NCBI RefSeq assembly: GCF_001517425.1
Contig: NZ_FBWL01000164.1
Span: forward strand, 36,145 to 100,144
From: Clostridium sp. C105KSO13
GTDB lineage: Bacteria > Bacillota > Clostridia > Lachnospirales > Lachnospiraceae
Direction: 5' to 3'
Length of the DNA: 64,000 nucleotides
Shown here: piece by piece, positions 7,850 through 18,125 of the stretch
How positions within the stretch are numbered: position 1 is the stretch's first letter
Layout: every line of letters starts with the position of its first letter
Translations under genes and position numbers: made by a program
The notes under the pieces: generated by a model
The model's database searches: none
The model's input: only the letters and a program-made list of their open reading frames with translations
Told to the model about the DNA's origin: nothing

Positions 7850-10123
7850 TTACTTTAACTTAAATTCATATACCGGACTTAATTTTACCTTCTCCAAGTT
7901 TCCTATATATGCCGTTACTTCCTCCATTCTTGCTGCCATGGCTGACTCTACATTGACATTTACGCCTTCTTTCAGAGGGGTAATTACGATTGTCAGAGGG
8001 TTATCCTTCAACCTGTCAGCAAATGTTCTTAACCCAATTTCCCATATATCCCCATTACAGAAATTGTCATGGATCATATCACTATCTATAAAGGCATGAC
8101 CAATATCTCCCTGATACTGAATCTGCATAAGTACATCTTTCAGACCATACATAAAATTTTGTGGTACAGTCACTATATATCTGCCTGCTGCTGTTTGTGT
8201 TACTTGAACCTCCAGTTCTTTTGGGGTGATATCTACTGTCCAGATGTCAAAAATGTCCTCTTTATAATCACCTTTCTTTACCCCTTCAACCGGATGATAA
8301 TTTCCTCTGGGATATGTATAGAACACATTTTTATCTGTATCTGTTTCAAGACGTACTCCCTGTTCATCTTCCAGTACAGCTCCTTTTGCAAACACAAGTG
8401 TCCCGTCCTTTAGCGCATACAGCTGATCAGCCATTTCTCTGTTCAAACAAAGAATATCCGTACTTCTCTTTTCTTTTTTAACCTGAAATAATTCTGCCGC
8501 CTTATGTTCATCACAAATCCAGGTACAGTCCCTATGATTGGTTATTACCCCTGATTCAAACTTAAATACAGTTTTCATTCCCTCTGGTTTTAAAAATACA
8601 TAAGTTACTTTCCCATTTTGCTCAACTTTAGTCACCGGCTGTGCCGTTGCCTGAATCAAATCAATACCGTTAATATCCATATGAAAAGGAAGTACACAAT
8701 TCTCATCTGCGTCAAGACTGAGCTGGCGGAAGTCAATATTTCCTGTAGCAGTCTGAATCGTCACATTTATATCTTTTTTGGGCATTGTCTTCTCATGATC
8801 CTGAAAGTTGTTGATAAATAAAAATCCACTTTTTCCATTTGTTCTCAGTGCATACCTGAGGGTTTCCAGGTCCTCTGGGTCTATTTGTGAAGCACCATCA
8901 GGCAGGACAGTTCCCATACTGCATAGCTCCTCACTAAAGGTTTCACAGAAAAGATGTATTGCTTTTAATCTGTTGTAGGACTCTCTCACCTGCCCGAACT
9001 CGCCCAGCGGTGCCTGATAATCATAAGACATTTTAGGGACCTGAGACTCATTCAAAAAAGTACCGTGTTTTCCTTTTGGATTTGTTCCCCCCTGAAACAC
9101 ATAGTACCCAAGAAAGTTACAGCCTGAAGCAATTTTTATATTTGACATTGCATCTACACTTTTAAACGGAAGAGAAAATCTGTAATTATATGTACAGGTC
9201 ATTCCTCCTCCCATTTCGCAGCATGCATAAGGCCGGCTCTCCGGTTCATAAGAAGGCACAAAATTACTGGTAGCCATCACATGATTATGATGAAAATCCT
9301 GATATATATATTCTTCTGTAGTAGGATGCTCTCCCCTTTCCGAATAAAAAAGCCAGGGTCGGTATGCATATCCTCCCCACAGAGGCATCATAGAAGAAGG
9401 TGTAATTGCACCTCCCCAGGCCGTACATGTATAAAAGGGTGTAATAATTCCGCACTTTTTTGCTTCATGCTGAAGAGTCAGCATATACTGTTCTCCTTCA
9501 TCTCCCCGGAATACCCACTCATTGGATATACCCGTAGTTATTTCCCATGGTGCAGAAGAATGCATATACTCATTGTCTATCTGTGCAGCAATAATACAGC
9601 CGCCATCTTTATACAGCATACCTTCAATCTGCTCGTATATTTTTGCATAGAACCTTTTTGTATAGAACAAGAATGGTTCACTTAATTTTCTCACCTCAAA
9701 GGGTTTTCCATACATCCAATCAGGTAATCCCCCATTACGTACCTCTCCATGGTCAAAGGGACCTATTCTGATAATTACATATATGCCATGTTTTCCACAT
9801 AACTCAATGAACTTTCTTAGATTTCTGCATCCGCCAAAATCAAAGACCCCTTCTTCTTCTTCATGATGAATCCAGAATATATAAGTAGCTATTATATTGA
9901 TTTTACACATCTTCATTTTAATGATTTCATCTTCCCATCTACTCTCATGGCATCTGGAAAAGTGAAATTCTCCGCTGATTCCGTAAAACGGTTTCTGATT
10001 TATTGTCATGTAATAATTTGTAAAACCAATCTGATCTCCCTTAGGATTATTACCTTGAAATTCATCTCTCAGAGGATAAATATCCTTCTTTTTATAATCA
10101 TTTATTGAAATTTTATTGTTCAT
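7850..10123 (-). CDS. glycoside hydrolase family 35 beta-galactosidase
   Basis: This is a predicted retaining beta-galactosidase acting on terminal beta-galactosyl residues. The 757-residue protein has no signal peptide, so it should be cytosolic and act on imported oligosaccharides. The GH35 barrel is recognised by ISGEFHFSRCHESRWEDEI (about residue 49), IIRIGPFDHGEVRNGGLP, and AAQIDNEY with the likely acid/base E185; the likely nucleophile is E303 in ACCEMGGGMT. C-terminal beta domains fill the rest. ATG 10123 lies 9 nt after AGGAGG; a longer frame to 10147 has no site. It is the last gene of operon 1, after two ABC permeases. Confidence 0.85.
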   Translation of the reverse strand: MNNKISINDYKKKDIYPLRDEFQGNNPKGDQIGFTNYYMTINQKPFYGISGEFHFSRCHESRWEDEIIKMKMCKINIIATYIFWIHHEEEEGVFDFGGCRNLRKFIELCGKHGIYVIIRIGPFDHGEVRNGGLPDWMYGKPFEVRKLSEPFLFYTKRFYAKIYEQIEGMLYKDGGCIIAAQIDNEYMHSSAPWEITTGISNEWVFRGDEGEQYMLTLQHEAKKCGIITPFYTCTAWGGAITPSSMMPLWGGYAYRPWLFYSERGEHPTTEEYIYQDFHHNHVMATSNFVPSYEPESRPYACCEMGGGMTCTYNYRFSLPFKSVDAMSNIKIASGCNFLGYYVFQGGTNPKGKHGTFLNESQVPKMSYDYQAPLGEFGQVRESYNRLKAIHLFCETFSEELCSMGTVLPDGASQIDPEDLETLRYALRTNGKSGFLFINNFQDHEKTMPKKDINVTIQTATGNIDFRQLSLDADENCVLPFHMDINGIDLIQATAQPVTKVEQNGKVTYVFLKPEGMKTVFKFESGVITNHRDCTWICDEHKAAELFQVKKEKRSTDILCLNREMADQLYALKDGTLVFAKGAVLEDEQGVRLETDTDKNVFYTYPRGNYHPVEGVKKGDYKEDIFDIWTVDITPKELEVQVTQTAAGRYIVTVPQNFMYGLKDVLMQIQYQGDIGHAFIDSDMIHDNFCNGDIWEIGLRTFADRLKDNPLTIVITPLKEGVNVNVESAMAARMEEVTAYIGNLEKVKLSPVYEFKLK

Positions 10124-10180
10124 CCCAATATACCTCCTGCTGTTCATATTTGAGGGTCATATTTACATTTTTAGCTTACA

Positions 10181-10996
10181 CTATCCTTTTATAGCTCCTG
10201 CCGCCAATCCCCTAATAAAGTATTTAGAGCCTATAGCAAAAATAACTAAGATTGGAAGCACTGAAATAGTCAATGCAGCTCCCCTGGCTCCCCAATCCTG
10301 TGTGTAGGCTGTAGTTAAAGACTGTATACCCAGGGGAATGGTAAATTTATCACTTTGTGTCAGTACCGTACTGGGCATAAGGAAATTATTCCAGGACCAT
10401 AAAAAGATAAGCATGAATAAAGTTCCTACAACAGGTTTAATCATCGGCACAGAGATAAAAAGGAAAGTACGAAATTCACCTGAGCCATCAATTCTTGCAC
10501 TTTCTACTAATTCCATAGGAAGAGAACTCTTCATATACTGCAAAATAAAGAAAACTCCATATGCACTTGCTCCCCACGTCAAAATCAGCGGTAGATGCGT
10601 ATTGATCAGATTTAACTGCCGCATTTCAATGGTATAACCTATCAGACTTATTTGACCCGGAATCATCATACTGGCAACGATAAATGTTTTCAGGAATTTT
10701 CTGCTCTTAAATTTATACACGGTCAAACCATATGCAGCCATTGCGCTAATCAATATACACAATACTCCTGAAAGCACAGATGTATAAAACGTATTCCAGT
10801 AATAGTTCAGAAACCCTCCTGATATAATTGTCTTCAGATTTTCCAGCAGTTGGTTTCCAAAAAGGAAAATGTCTACATTGTATATTTCTGTAGTTGAATG
10901 AGTTGCCATAGATATAATAAAGTAAAACGGCACAATGGATATAAAGCTGATAAGCAGCAACGGGATGTACTGCCAAACACTCTTAAACTTTTTCAT
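10181..10996 (-). CDS. carbohydrate ABC transporter permease, MalG type (operon 1)
   Basis: This inner-membrane subunit of a CUT1-type sugar importer has 271 residues and six predicted helices. The cytoplasmic EAA loop appears as ELVESARIDGSGEFRTFLF, which contacts the ATPase. The protein ends with FIRGLAAGAIKG, a typical MalG-family terminus. ATG 10996 is preceded by GGAGGAGG; a TTG 6 nt upstream is less likely. It partners the permease that starts at 11916 and the binding protein that starts at 13350. No ATPase gene is present, so a shared MsmX-type ATPase is expected. Confidence 0.92.
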   Translation of the reverse strand: MKKFKSVWQYIPLLLISFISIVPFYFIISMATHSTTEIYNVDIFLFGNQLLENLKTIISGGFLNYYWNTFYTSVLSGVLCILISAMAAYGLTVYKFKSRKFLKTFIVASMMIPGQISLIGYTIEMRQLNLINTHLPLILTWGASAYGVFFILQYMKSSLPMELVESARIDGSGEFRTFLFISVPMIKPVVGTLFMLIFLWSWNNFLMPSTVLTQSDKFTIPLGIQSLTTAYTQDWGARGAALTISVLPILVIFAIGSKYFIRGLAAGAIKG

Positions 10997-10998
10997 AA

Positions 10999-11916
10999 TC
11001 AAGCCTCCTCCTTTTTATTGACGAGCTTTGAAACAATCATACTTACAATAAGAACAACTGTAAAAATTCCATAGGATACTGCTGCCCCATATCCAAGTTT
11101 TGTAGAACTTCGAAATGTCTGGTCAAAGAAATACATCATACTTGTCAGACATGCCCTTCCTGGTCCCCCTACGCTGCTGTTGATGCTGCTGAACAACAGA
11201 TACGGCTCATCAAACAACTGAAATCCGCTGATGATGCTGGTCAAAACCAAAAATATAGTAATTGGTTTTAAATATGGTACGGTAATATTCCAGAATACTT
11301 GAATCTTTGTTGCCCCATCTACCACTGCCGCCTCAGATATGTCTTCAGGAATAGAGGACATTCCAGCTAGATAAATCAGCAGATAATATCCCATATTTTT
11401 CCATACTATCAACAATATAACTACCAGCCGTGCAGTATTCTCTCCCCCCAGCCAGTTGATTCCTGTTTCTAACAGCCCCATTTGAATGAGAACATGGTTC
11501 ACAATACCTGTAGACCAGTCAAATAGAAAGGAGAATATTACTCCGATTGCTACAGGTGTTGTAATATAAGGTAGTACATTAATGGTTTGAAACAGTCTGC
11601 TTGTTTTTTTTAATTTGTATAACATATTGGCCAGTATAAGTCCGCCCAGAATCAGAATAGGAATATAGATAATCATAAATAAAAACGTATTTCCCAGTGA
11701 CTTTATGAATAAATTGTCCGATGTAAATAATCGTACATAGTTAACGAACCCTACAAAAGATCTATTGGCTTCCCCTGCAATACTGTCCCAGTCTGTTAAA
11801 CTGATTACAAAGGAATAAATAGTGGGGAATATAAAAAACATTAGATAAAATATAAAATACGGTGCCAGAAAAATAACTGGCCATTTGCTTAATATTTTTA
11901 CATCTGCTTTTTTCAT
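10999..11916 (-). CDS. carbohydrate ABC transporter permease, MalF type (operon 1)
   Basis: This is the second membrane subunit of the operon 1 sugar importer, 305 residues. It shows WPVIFLAPYFIFYLMFFIFP as the first helix and the EAA loop DISEAAVVDGATKIQVFWNI, then FQLFDEPYLLFSS, common in this family. The start at ATG 11916 is supported by AAAGGG 8 nt upstream; the open frame runs 16 codons further without a better site. Its stop nearly touches the next permease start. Confidence 0.92.
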   Translation of the reverse strand: MKKADVKILSKWPVIFLAPYFIFYLMFFIFPTIYSFVISLTDWDSIAGEANRSFVGFVNYVRLFTSDNLFIKSLGNTFLFMIIYIPILILGGLILANMLYKLKKTSRLFQTINVLPYITTPVAIGVIFSFLFDWSTGIVNHVLIQMGLLETGINWLGGENTARLVVILLIVWKNMGYYLLIYLAGMSSIPEDISEAAVVDGATKIQVFWNITVPYLKPITIFLVLTSIISGFQLFDEPYLLFSSINSSVGGPGRACLTSMMYFFDQTFRSSTKLGYGAAVSYGIFTVVLIVSMIVSKLVNKKEEA

Positions 11917-11948
11917 GTTGTCAGCCCTTTCTATAAGTTGATCTATAT

Positions 11949-11978
11949 CAAAAGGGCGTCGCATAAAACAACGCCCTT
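11949..11978 (-). terminator. intercistronic hairpin between binding protein and permeases
   Basis: Minus-strand AAGGGCGT (11971-11978) pairs with ACGCCCTT (11952-11959), with TTTT after it. It lies just behind the binding-protein stop. Partial termination or 3'-end protection here would keep the binding protein more abundant than the permeases; that role is inferred. Confidence 0.6.
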
Positions 11979-11994
11979 CTCCAATTTGTAACGT

Positions 11995-13350
11995 TTATTT
12001 TATTTTATAATCTGGAAGCTTCATTTTCAGTTCTTCCTTCAATTGCTTCATTGCATCTTCTGCTGTCATACTACTGTCATTGTTTATTGCTGTGGTTATC
12101 AGATTCAGTGTCTCATGAATCACATTATCATCCGGATTCATTTGTCTTGTTTTAATATCAGGCATAATTTTTTCAAAGTAATACTTTCCAAGATCCTGAT
12201 CCCCGAACCATGCACTTTTTGAACTTTGCAGATCCGGATTTTCTTCATAAGGCTTCTTTGCAGATGTTAAAAGATTTATTTTGTTAAGTGCTTCGGCCCC
12301 TTCAGTAGATAAAGTCGCAAATTTAATAAATTCCCATGCCAGCCTTTTATCTTTACAAGTTTTGGTAATTCCCATGGAAGTACCGCCCCAGCTAATATTA
12401 CCTTCCGGCGCGCTCATCAGCCCCCAGTGATCAGCATTTTCTCCGCTTGGATCATTAGGCTCGATGTTAAATGGTACTGACCATGTTGCGCATCCGTTAA
12501 ATATATGTTTTCCTTCTCCAAAAGACGCATACCAAGCCGTACTCCACGCTTCCAGTTTATCTGTAATATGATTGTCACGGAACTTACAAGCCAATTCTAT
12601 AGATTTTTGCAGTGAATCTGTTACGTTAATAGTGTCACCTTCAATCCACGACTTTGCGCCCTGCTCACGGATAAACTGCTGCGCATCTGCTATACCCGGC
12701 CACATATAAACGGTTCCGCCACTTTTTTCATATACATCTTTACCCACCTGGACAAATGTCTCCCAGTCAGGCAGCAATTTTTCCAGTTCCTGTGGATCGT
12801 CTGTACCTAAATACTCCAGTGCCAAATCTTTTCTATATGCCATACCTGCAGGTGTCAAACACTGTTCAATACCGCATACTGCACCTTTGGAATTGACCAT
12901 TCTTTCATGTACTACATCATATACTTCATCAATGTTAAAATTATACGGAGCCGCAGATAAATCTTCCCACATATCAAGTTCAAAGACTTTTGCTCTTGAG
13001 TCAATGATAGCCCAGGCAACATCCGGCAGATCTGTACCGGTTGCTAATGCAGTCTGATACTTCTGTAGAGAATCACCATTTGCCATAGGTGTATATTCGA
13101 ACTTTACATTAGGATACTTTTCATTAAATGCTTTCGTCACAGCATTAAAATACGGATCGTCCCACCCCCACATTGAAATAGTTCCCTCATAGTCTTCTGG
13201 CAGAGGCTGGCTGTAATCTTCCGTAGTCTCTTCGTTTTCTTTTTCTTCAGATTCTTCATTCTTACTGGAGCTCTGGCACCCCACTAGGCTGACGGAAATC
13301 ATAGCAAGCGAAAGTGTTAATGCAACTATTGTGTTTAACCGCTTTTTCAT
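11995..13350 (-). CDS. sugar-binding lipoprotein of ABC transporter (operon 1)
   Basis: This is the extracellular solute-binding protein, family 1, of a CUT1 importer. The 451-residue precursor begins MKKRLNTIVALTLSLAM with a lipobox at SLVGC, so it is lipid-anchored outside the membrane. A Ser/Glu-rich linker is followed by the fold start GTISMWGWDDPYFNAVTKAF. The start at 13350 is chosen from the signal peptide and GGAAGGGAG upstream; the frame continues 23 codons further but lacks features. The ligand is not determinable, although the adjacent GH35 gene suggests a beta-galactoside oligosaccharide. Confidence 0.92.
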   Translation of the reverse strand: MKKRLNTIVALTLSLAMISVSLVGCQSSSKNEESEEKENEETTEDYSQPLPEDYEGTISMWGWDDPYFNAVTKAFNEKYPNVKFEYTPMANGDSLQKYQTALATGTDLPDVAWAIIDSRAKVFELDMWEDLSAAPYNFNIDEVYDVVHERMVNSKGAVCGIEQCLTPAGMAYRKDLALEYLGTDDPQELEKLLPDWETFVQVGKDVYEKSGGTVYMWPGIADAQQFIREQGAKSWIEGDTINVTDSLQKSIELACKFRDNHITDKLEAWSTAWYASFGEGKHIFNGCATWSVPFNIEPNDPSGENADHWGLMSAPEGNISWGGTSMGITKTCKDKRLAWEFIKFATLSTEGAEALNKINLLTSAKKPYEENPDLQSSKSAWFGDQDLGKYYFEKIMPDIKTRQMNPDDNVIHETLNLITTAINNDSSMTAEDAMKQLKEELKMKLPDYKIK

Positions 13351-13388
13351 ATCTTGTTTCTCCCTTCCTTTGATATAAGTATAGGTTA

Positions 13389-15215
13389 TCATTGGTATCC
13401 TGCAGGGTCGATGGGACAATCCGTAGATTTTGTTTTCATTTTATATTTTCGATAAAATTTTACCGGTAAATGGATTTCTATCAATGTACCTGAGGGTTCT
13501 CTTCTTCTGATCCGCATACCATAAGGCTCACCATATAAATACTGAATACGCTCTCTTATATTGCGAATGCCAAGGTGCCTTCTCTGGCTGTTTTCCTGTA
13601 TCATATCGTTTCCACGCTCAAAACATTTTACCTGCATTTCTGTAACTCCAATCCCGTCATCCAGAACAGATATACAGATAAAATCTCCGTTTTTCTCTAT
13701 ACAGACTTCAATTATCCCTTTACACTCAGAAGGTATGATCCCATGCAAAAGTGCATTTTCTACGAGTGGCTGTATGACCGTTTTTGGCACCAGACAGTCT
13801 TTAAGTTCTTCCTGACAATGAATATTTACAGAAAACTTGTCTGGGTAACGATACTTTTGTATATTCAGATAACATGTTGTCAGTTCCAACTCTTTTTCAA
13901 TTGTAGTTTCAAAATTTTCTTCCCCTAAATTTATGGTTTCCTGCAGTGTATAGATCAAGGATCTAATAATTTCTACAATGTCATTCTCCTTCTTTGCCGC
14001 ACCTAGATACATGACAGTATTCAGCACATTATATAAATAATGGGGATTGATCTGTGAAAGCATAATATCAAATTCCATACTCTTTTTTTGCTTTTCATAT
14101 TCTTTTTTGCAGGAAATACCTCTGCGTATTTCCTCCAGCATACCACTGCAACATTCATATAATGTCTGTATCTCGTCATTAGTGCGAATCATATCTCCCA
14201 TATCGGTCATACATAACGTCTGATAGTCCATGTTTTCCATTTGTTTTGACAGCCTTGTGATGGGCCGGATAATGTTTGTCATAAGCCGGGATGTAATTAC
14301 TAAAATAAGTGTTGTTGAAATTGCATAGGAGAGTATAAAAAAGGCCAGCACAAATCTGCTTCTCTCCCATAGATTCTGCTTTGTCACTATCGTACTTATC
14401 TCCCATCCCGTTTCGGGAATATCTTCACAGATTAGATAACCATGTTTCGTTTTGTATGTACCTGCATCCAGTCCTTTTATAACTTCTTTAAATATATCCT
14501 TTTCTTGATCAGTTTCCTGTTTTTTATATATGATTTTATTATTATTTCCCGACAAACAGATATTTTCCGAATCCTGAGCATAGCTTTCAATCTGATCTAC
14601 AAAATACTTTAAATAAATTTCAAGATAAAGAGTTCCCTGTTTTCTTCCAAAAGAATTTACATCCATCATATCCGCACGAAAACATATCACATACCCAGGC
14701 TTTATTGAATCTTGCCCCAAATATGGATCAGAATATACCCATCTGGGGTGACTGTGATACGCCTGCATTTCTGCAGCTGAATACTTTTTTTCTAAATGAC
14801 GGGAGGACTGAGGTGCTACCCCTCCATAAAAAGTGCCGTCTTCAATCCGAATATAGGAACTCCATATATATGTCCGCAGACTGTTATAAAAAACCAGACG
14901 CTTTGCCATGTCATCTTCAAAAACTACTCCATCATACGTAGATTCATAATCCATTGAATGCAGTGAACTCTGAATATCATCATCAACAATGATACTTTTG
15001 GAAAAATTTTGAATATCCTCTGTCAAAAATTCAATTTGATTAGAAATCTGTCGCAGATTTGCCCGTTCATCAGAAATAACTTGTGTCTGGACTACCTTTG
15101 AAAAATACAGATAACTAACAGCGGTACTGATAATCATAGATACAAGCAATACAAATGCTATGCTGATTAGCAGCCTTTTTTTCAGCCTTTTTCTTTTCAC
15201 CTTTTTTCGTTCCAT
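13389..15215 (-). CDS. YesM-type sensor histidine kinase (operon 1)
   Basis: This membrane sensor kinase has 608 residues. It has two membrane helices (about residues 13-35 and 290-310) around an extracellular sensor region, a HAMP domain, the His_kinase motif with phospho-acceptor His in INPHYLYNVLNTV, and an HATPase_c domain with LVENALLHGI and VLDDGIGV. It partners the response regulator that starts at 16723, whose 3' end it overlaps by 19 bp. Kinases of this class sense extracellular sugars or the loaded binding protein and switch on neighbouring transporters. Confidence 0.93.
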   Translation of the reverse strand: MERKKVKRKRLKKRLLISIAFVLLVSMIISTAVSYLYFSKVVQTQVISDERANLRQISNQIEFLTEDIQNFSKSIIVDDDIQSSLHSMDYESTYDGVVFEDDMAKRLVFYNSLRTYIWSSYIRIEDGTFYGGVAPQSSRHLEKKYSAAEMQAYHSHPRWVYSDPYLGQDSIKPGYVICFRADMMDVNSFGRKQGTLYLEIYLKYFVDQIESYAQDSENICLSGNNNKIIYKKQETDQEKDIFKEVIKGLDAGTYKTKHGYLICEDIPETGWEISTIVTKQNLWERSRFVLAFFILSYAISTTLILVITSRLMTNIIRPITRLSKQMENMDYQTLCMTDMGDMIRTNDEIQTLYECCSGMLEEIRRGISCKKEYEKQKKSMEFDIMLSQINPHYLYNVLNTVMYLGAAKKENDIVEIIRSLIYTLQETINLGEENFETTIEKELELTTCYLNIQKYRYPDKFSVNIHCQEELKDCLVPKTVIQPLVENALLHGIIPSECKGIIEVCIEKNGDFICISVLDDGIGVTEMQVKCFERGNDMIQENSQRRHLGIRNIRERIQYLYGEPYGMRIRRREPSGTLIEIHLPVKFYRKYKMKTKSTDCPIDPAGYQ

Positions 15216-16723
15216 CTTTTATACTCCTGAGGTTTCATTCCAACATTTCTCATGAAGACCTGGCTAAAATACTGGCTTGTTTTATATCCCACAGCCTCTG
15301 TTACTTCTGAGATATTATACTTTCCGCTTTCCAGCAGTCTTTTTGCCTCATCAATTCTGCAATTGGTCAGATATTTGAGAAAAGTAACACCCACTTCTTT
15401 TTTGAACACCTGCCCAAGATAAACACCATTCATCTGAAATACGCCACCCATCATTTCCAGATTCATTTCCTTTTTGTAATTTTTTCGGATAAAGCGCATC
15501 ATCTCCAATACAATATTAGAATACTTTTTAGATGTATTCTCATGAATCTTTGTGTGCACGTCTATATAGCAATCAATATAATAACTTTGTATCTCCTGTA
15601 CTTTAAAAATGTTGTCCCTATAAATTTTCCGATGAATACCTTCCCTTTTTTCAATGCCAGTTATAGTCCTTTCCAGTAATTGAATCAATTCCTTACAAGA
15701 TTCTAACTTGTCCTCAGGACCGCTGACCATTTCAAACAGATAGCGTATCATATGTTCACACTCTTGGTTTTCTTTATATACAGTCCTTTCTAGTTCAGAA
15801 ATCTCTTCTGTAAACACTACCATTTCTTCTGTTGTAATCTCGTTTAGTCTGTACAATGAATAAACCTTATCCCGTTTCCAAAACATGCTTTTTCTAATTT
15901 GCCTGGACATTTTTCGAAATACAGTACTGATTTCATCCAGCTTGATCTCGTGGCTGTAAAGAATATTTATCCCACTGCCTGCATTTTTTTTCAATGTATC
16001 GCAAATCCGCTTACTTTTTTCTTCGATCAATGTATTTACTTTATACTTGCTTACCTCATTTTCAATTCTGTACAAAACTATCCAGTTATTTGAAGTTATC
16101 TTAACATCTGCAACATAAAAAATAGTTTGATCTAAAGTATCCTCAATAACCCTATGCACCGGCTCCATTTCATCCACATTTAACGGCAACTCCCTAAATG
16201 CACCTTTCTCAAAGGAATAATTACGGTGAAGCATAATCAGAAAGACTCGATTACTGAGATTGGATCGATCCAGCGTATCTATATCCGCATTATAAATTAG
16301 TTGATTCATGAAGTATTTCTGATAAATTTTCTCCTTTTTGTCATTTTTAATCAGGAGTCCCTTCACTTTTTTTAATTCCTGCACAAGCACAGTTTCATCC
16401 AGTTCATGCTTTACTAGATAGCTGTCCACGCCATATTGTATGCCCTGTTTCGCGTAATCGAAATCCTTATAAGCAGATAAGAGTATGACAATAATATTAG
16501 GGTTGGTTTTCTTTAACCGCATCGCCAATTCCAGACCATCCATTCCAATCATTTTTATGTCAGATATAACAACCTGAGGGCGGTGCACTTCATATAATTC
16601 CAGCGCTTTTTTGCCGCTGGATGCACAACCCACAATACAAAAACCATGCTCTTCCCAGTTATACATATGCTGGATATACTCCATCGCCAGTACCTCGTCA
16701 TCCACTAACAATATTTTTATCAT
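15197..16723 (-). CDS. YesN-type response regulator with AraC DNA-binding domain (operon 1)
   Basis: This 508-residue regulator has a receiver domain (residues 1-120) with acidic residues in LLVDDE, phospho-acceptor Asp in VVISDIKM and Lys in YLVKHE. A long middle region follows, then a C-terminal AraC HTH (about residues 410-505) with GGVFQMNGVYLGQVFKKE and the IDEAKRLLES and ISEVTEAVGY segments. GGAGG precedes ATG 16723. It heads the operon RR-HK-binding protein-permeases-GH35 and is the likely activator of it. Confidence 0.93.
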   Translation of the reverse strand: MIKILLVDDEVLAMEYIQHMYNWEEHGFCIVGCASSGKKALELYEVHRPQVVISDIKMIGMDGLELAMRLKKTNPNIIVILLSAYKDFDYAKQGIQYGVDSYLVKHELDETVLVQELKKVKGLLIKNDKKEKIYQKYFMNQLIYNADIDTLDRSNLSNRVFLIMLHRNYSFEKGAFRELPLNVDEMEPVHRVIEDTLDQTIFYVADVKITSNNWIVLYRIENEVSKYKVNTLIEEKSKRICDTLKKNAGSGINILYSHEIKLDEISTVFRKMSRQIRKSMFWKRDKVYSLYRLNEITTEEMVVFTEEISELERTVYKENQECEHMIRYLFEMVSGPEDKLESCKELIQLLERTITGIEKREGIHRKIYRDNIFKVQEIQSYYIDCYIDVHTKIHENTSKKYSNIVLEMMRFIRKNYKKEMNLEMMGGVFQMNGVYLGQVFKKEVGVTFLKYLTNCRIDEAKRLLESGKYNISEVTEAVGYKTSQYFSQVFMRNVGMKPQEYKRWNEKR

Positions 16724-16832
16724 GACATTCCCTCCTTAACATTCTATATCTATAAAATAACACATTAAGCATTAAGCTTTCCCTGAAAATTCTATAGTTT
16801 TTGTTCACATTCCATAGATATCCCTATAAAGG

Positions 16833-16880
16833 AAAAAGCCTGTTCAGCATACCTATACTCAGGCCTTTGAACAAGCTTTT
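16833..16880 (-). terminator. terminator after the 16911-18125 hydrolase gene
   Basis: Minus-strand AAAAGCTTGTTCA (16868-16880) pairs, with one bulge or mismatch, with TGAACAGGCTTTTT (16833-16846). It marks the end of the long GH112 operon before the start of operon 1. Confidence 0.65.
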
Positions 16881-16910
16881 ACCATATATATAATTGTATT
16901 ACTACGTCCG

Positions 16911-18125
16911 TCAAAGCAGAGCTTCTATTATCTGTACATTTAAATCCCAGTCTGCATATGCTGACACCTGAATAAAAAACACAATAGATTTCTTCTGCTC
17001 CATATTCACAGCCATATACGGACCACACCATCCATCCCAGCCAAAGGAATTTTCACTTCCGGGAACCAATGCTTCCTCTTTATCCAGATAAACACGCATC
17101 AAATTGCCATATCCATAGCCCTTCATATGCTGAAAGTAAATGCTCTCTGTCTGCTTCGCCGTCAGCTGATTCCGGGTAAATTGTTTAACAGTGTCCGGAG
17201 ATAAAATCCTTGTATGATCAAACACGCCTCCATTGGCGAGCATTTGTGCAAACCCCATATAATCCTGATAAGTGGATACCAGACCTGCACCTGCTGATTC
17301 AAATGCAGGTTTTGATAAAAAGCCGCCCAGGCCAAGATGATATTCACTATCACATATCAGTGCACTGTTATCACCTGAATCACTCGGTATTCTTTTGTAT
17401 AAAGGGGCAAAACGATTCTGTTTTTCTTTGGGTACATAAAATCCGGTATCACTCATCCCAAGGGGCATAAAAATTTCCTTCTGATAGAAATCTCCCAGAC
17501 TACTGCCGGATACCACTTCAATAACAGCTCCAAGAACATCCGCACAAAGCCCGTATCTCCACTGCTCACCCGGATCAAAAGAAAGAGGGACTTCTGCTAG
17601 ATTTTTTACCACTTCGCGTGTTCTCATCATTTCCCCGGCTTCTATTGCCCTATGTATCTGCGCAAATATTTTCTCGGTTTCCTGCCCTATAGTATCTTCA
17701 TCGTTATACGCAAGTCCGGCAGTCATATTCAGTAAATGATGAATCTGAACAGACTCCTTCGCAGGAACAATATGTCCAGCCTTCAGACAATTCATTTTTT
17801 TATACTCAGGAAGATATTTACCGACGGGATCCTCCAAATCAAGATCACCACGTTCGATCAGTATCCATGCCGCCACCGCACATACCGGTTTGCTCATGGA
17901 AAACAGACGAAAAATTGTGTTTCTTCTCAGTTCCATTCCCGTACTGATATTTGCTTTTCCATAGGAAAAATAATCTGTCTCCTTTCCATCCACGCATGCA
18001 CCTCCAAGTACCCCCGGTATATGGCCTTTTCTGATTTCCTCTGTAATTCGTTTATCTAAGTCCTGTTTTACCCTTTCTTCCACCTTAGTTTCCTCTTCCA
18101 TCGATTCCATTGTTTTGAATGACAT
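16911..18125 (-). CDS. beta-lactamase-fold serine hydrolase
   Basis: This is a class C beta-lactamase / penicillin-binding-protein-fold hydrolase of about 404 residues without a signal peptide, so probably cytosolic. The nucleophile motif SxxK is seen as LFSMSKPVCAV, and WRYGLCADVLGAVIEVVSG occupies the usual place of the YxN region, with Leu in the third position rather than Asn. The family includes esterases such as EstB; a role in deacylating imported glycans fits the neighbours but is inference. The start is uncertain: ATG 18125 overlaps the GH1 gene by 41 bp, and TTG 18140 or ATG codons slightly downstream are alternatives. Confidence 0.75.
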   Translation of the reverse strand: MSFKTMESMEEETKVEERVKQDLDKRITEEIRKGHIPGVLGGACVDGKETDYFSYGKANISTGMELRRNTIFRLFSMSKPVCAVAAWILIERGDLDLEDPVGKYLPEYKKMNCLKAGHIVPAKESVQIHHLLNMTAGLAYNDEDTIGQETEKIFAQIHRAIEAGEMMRTREVVKNLAEVPLSFDPGEQWRYGLCADVLGAVIEVVSGSSLGDFYQKEIFMPLGMSDTGFYVPKEKQNRFAPLYKRIPSDSGDNSALICDSEYHLGLGGFLSKPAFESAGAGLVSTYQDYMGFAQMLANGGVFDHTRILSPDTVKQFTRNQLTAKQTESIYFQHMKGYGYGNLMRVYLDKEEALVPGSENSFGWDGWCGPYMAVNMEQKKSIVFFIQVSAYADWDLNVQIIEALL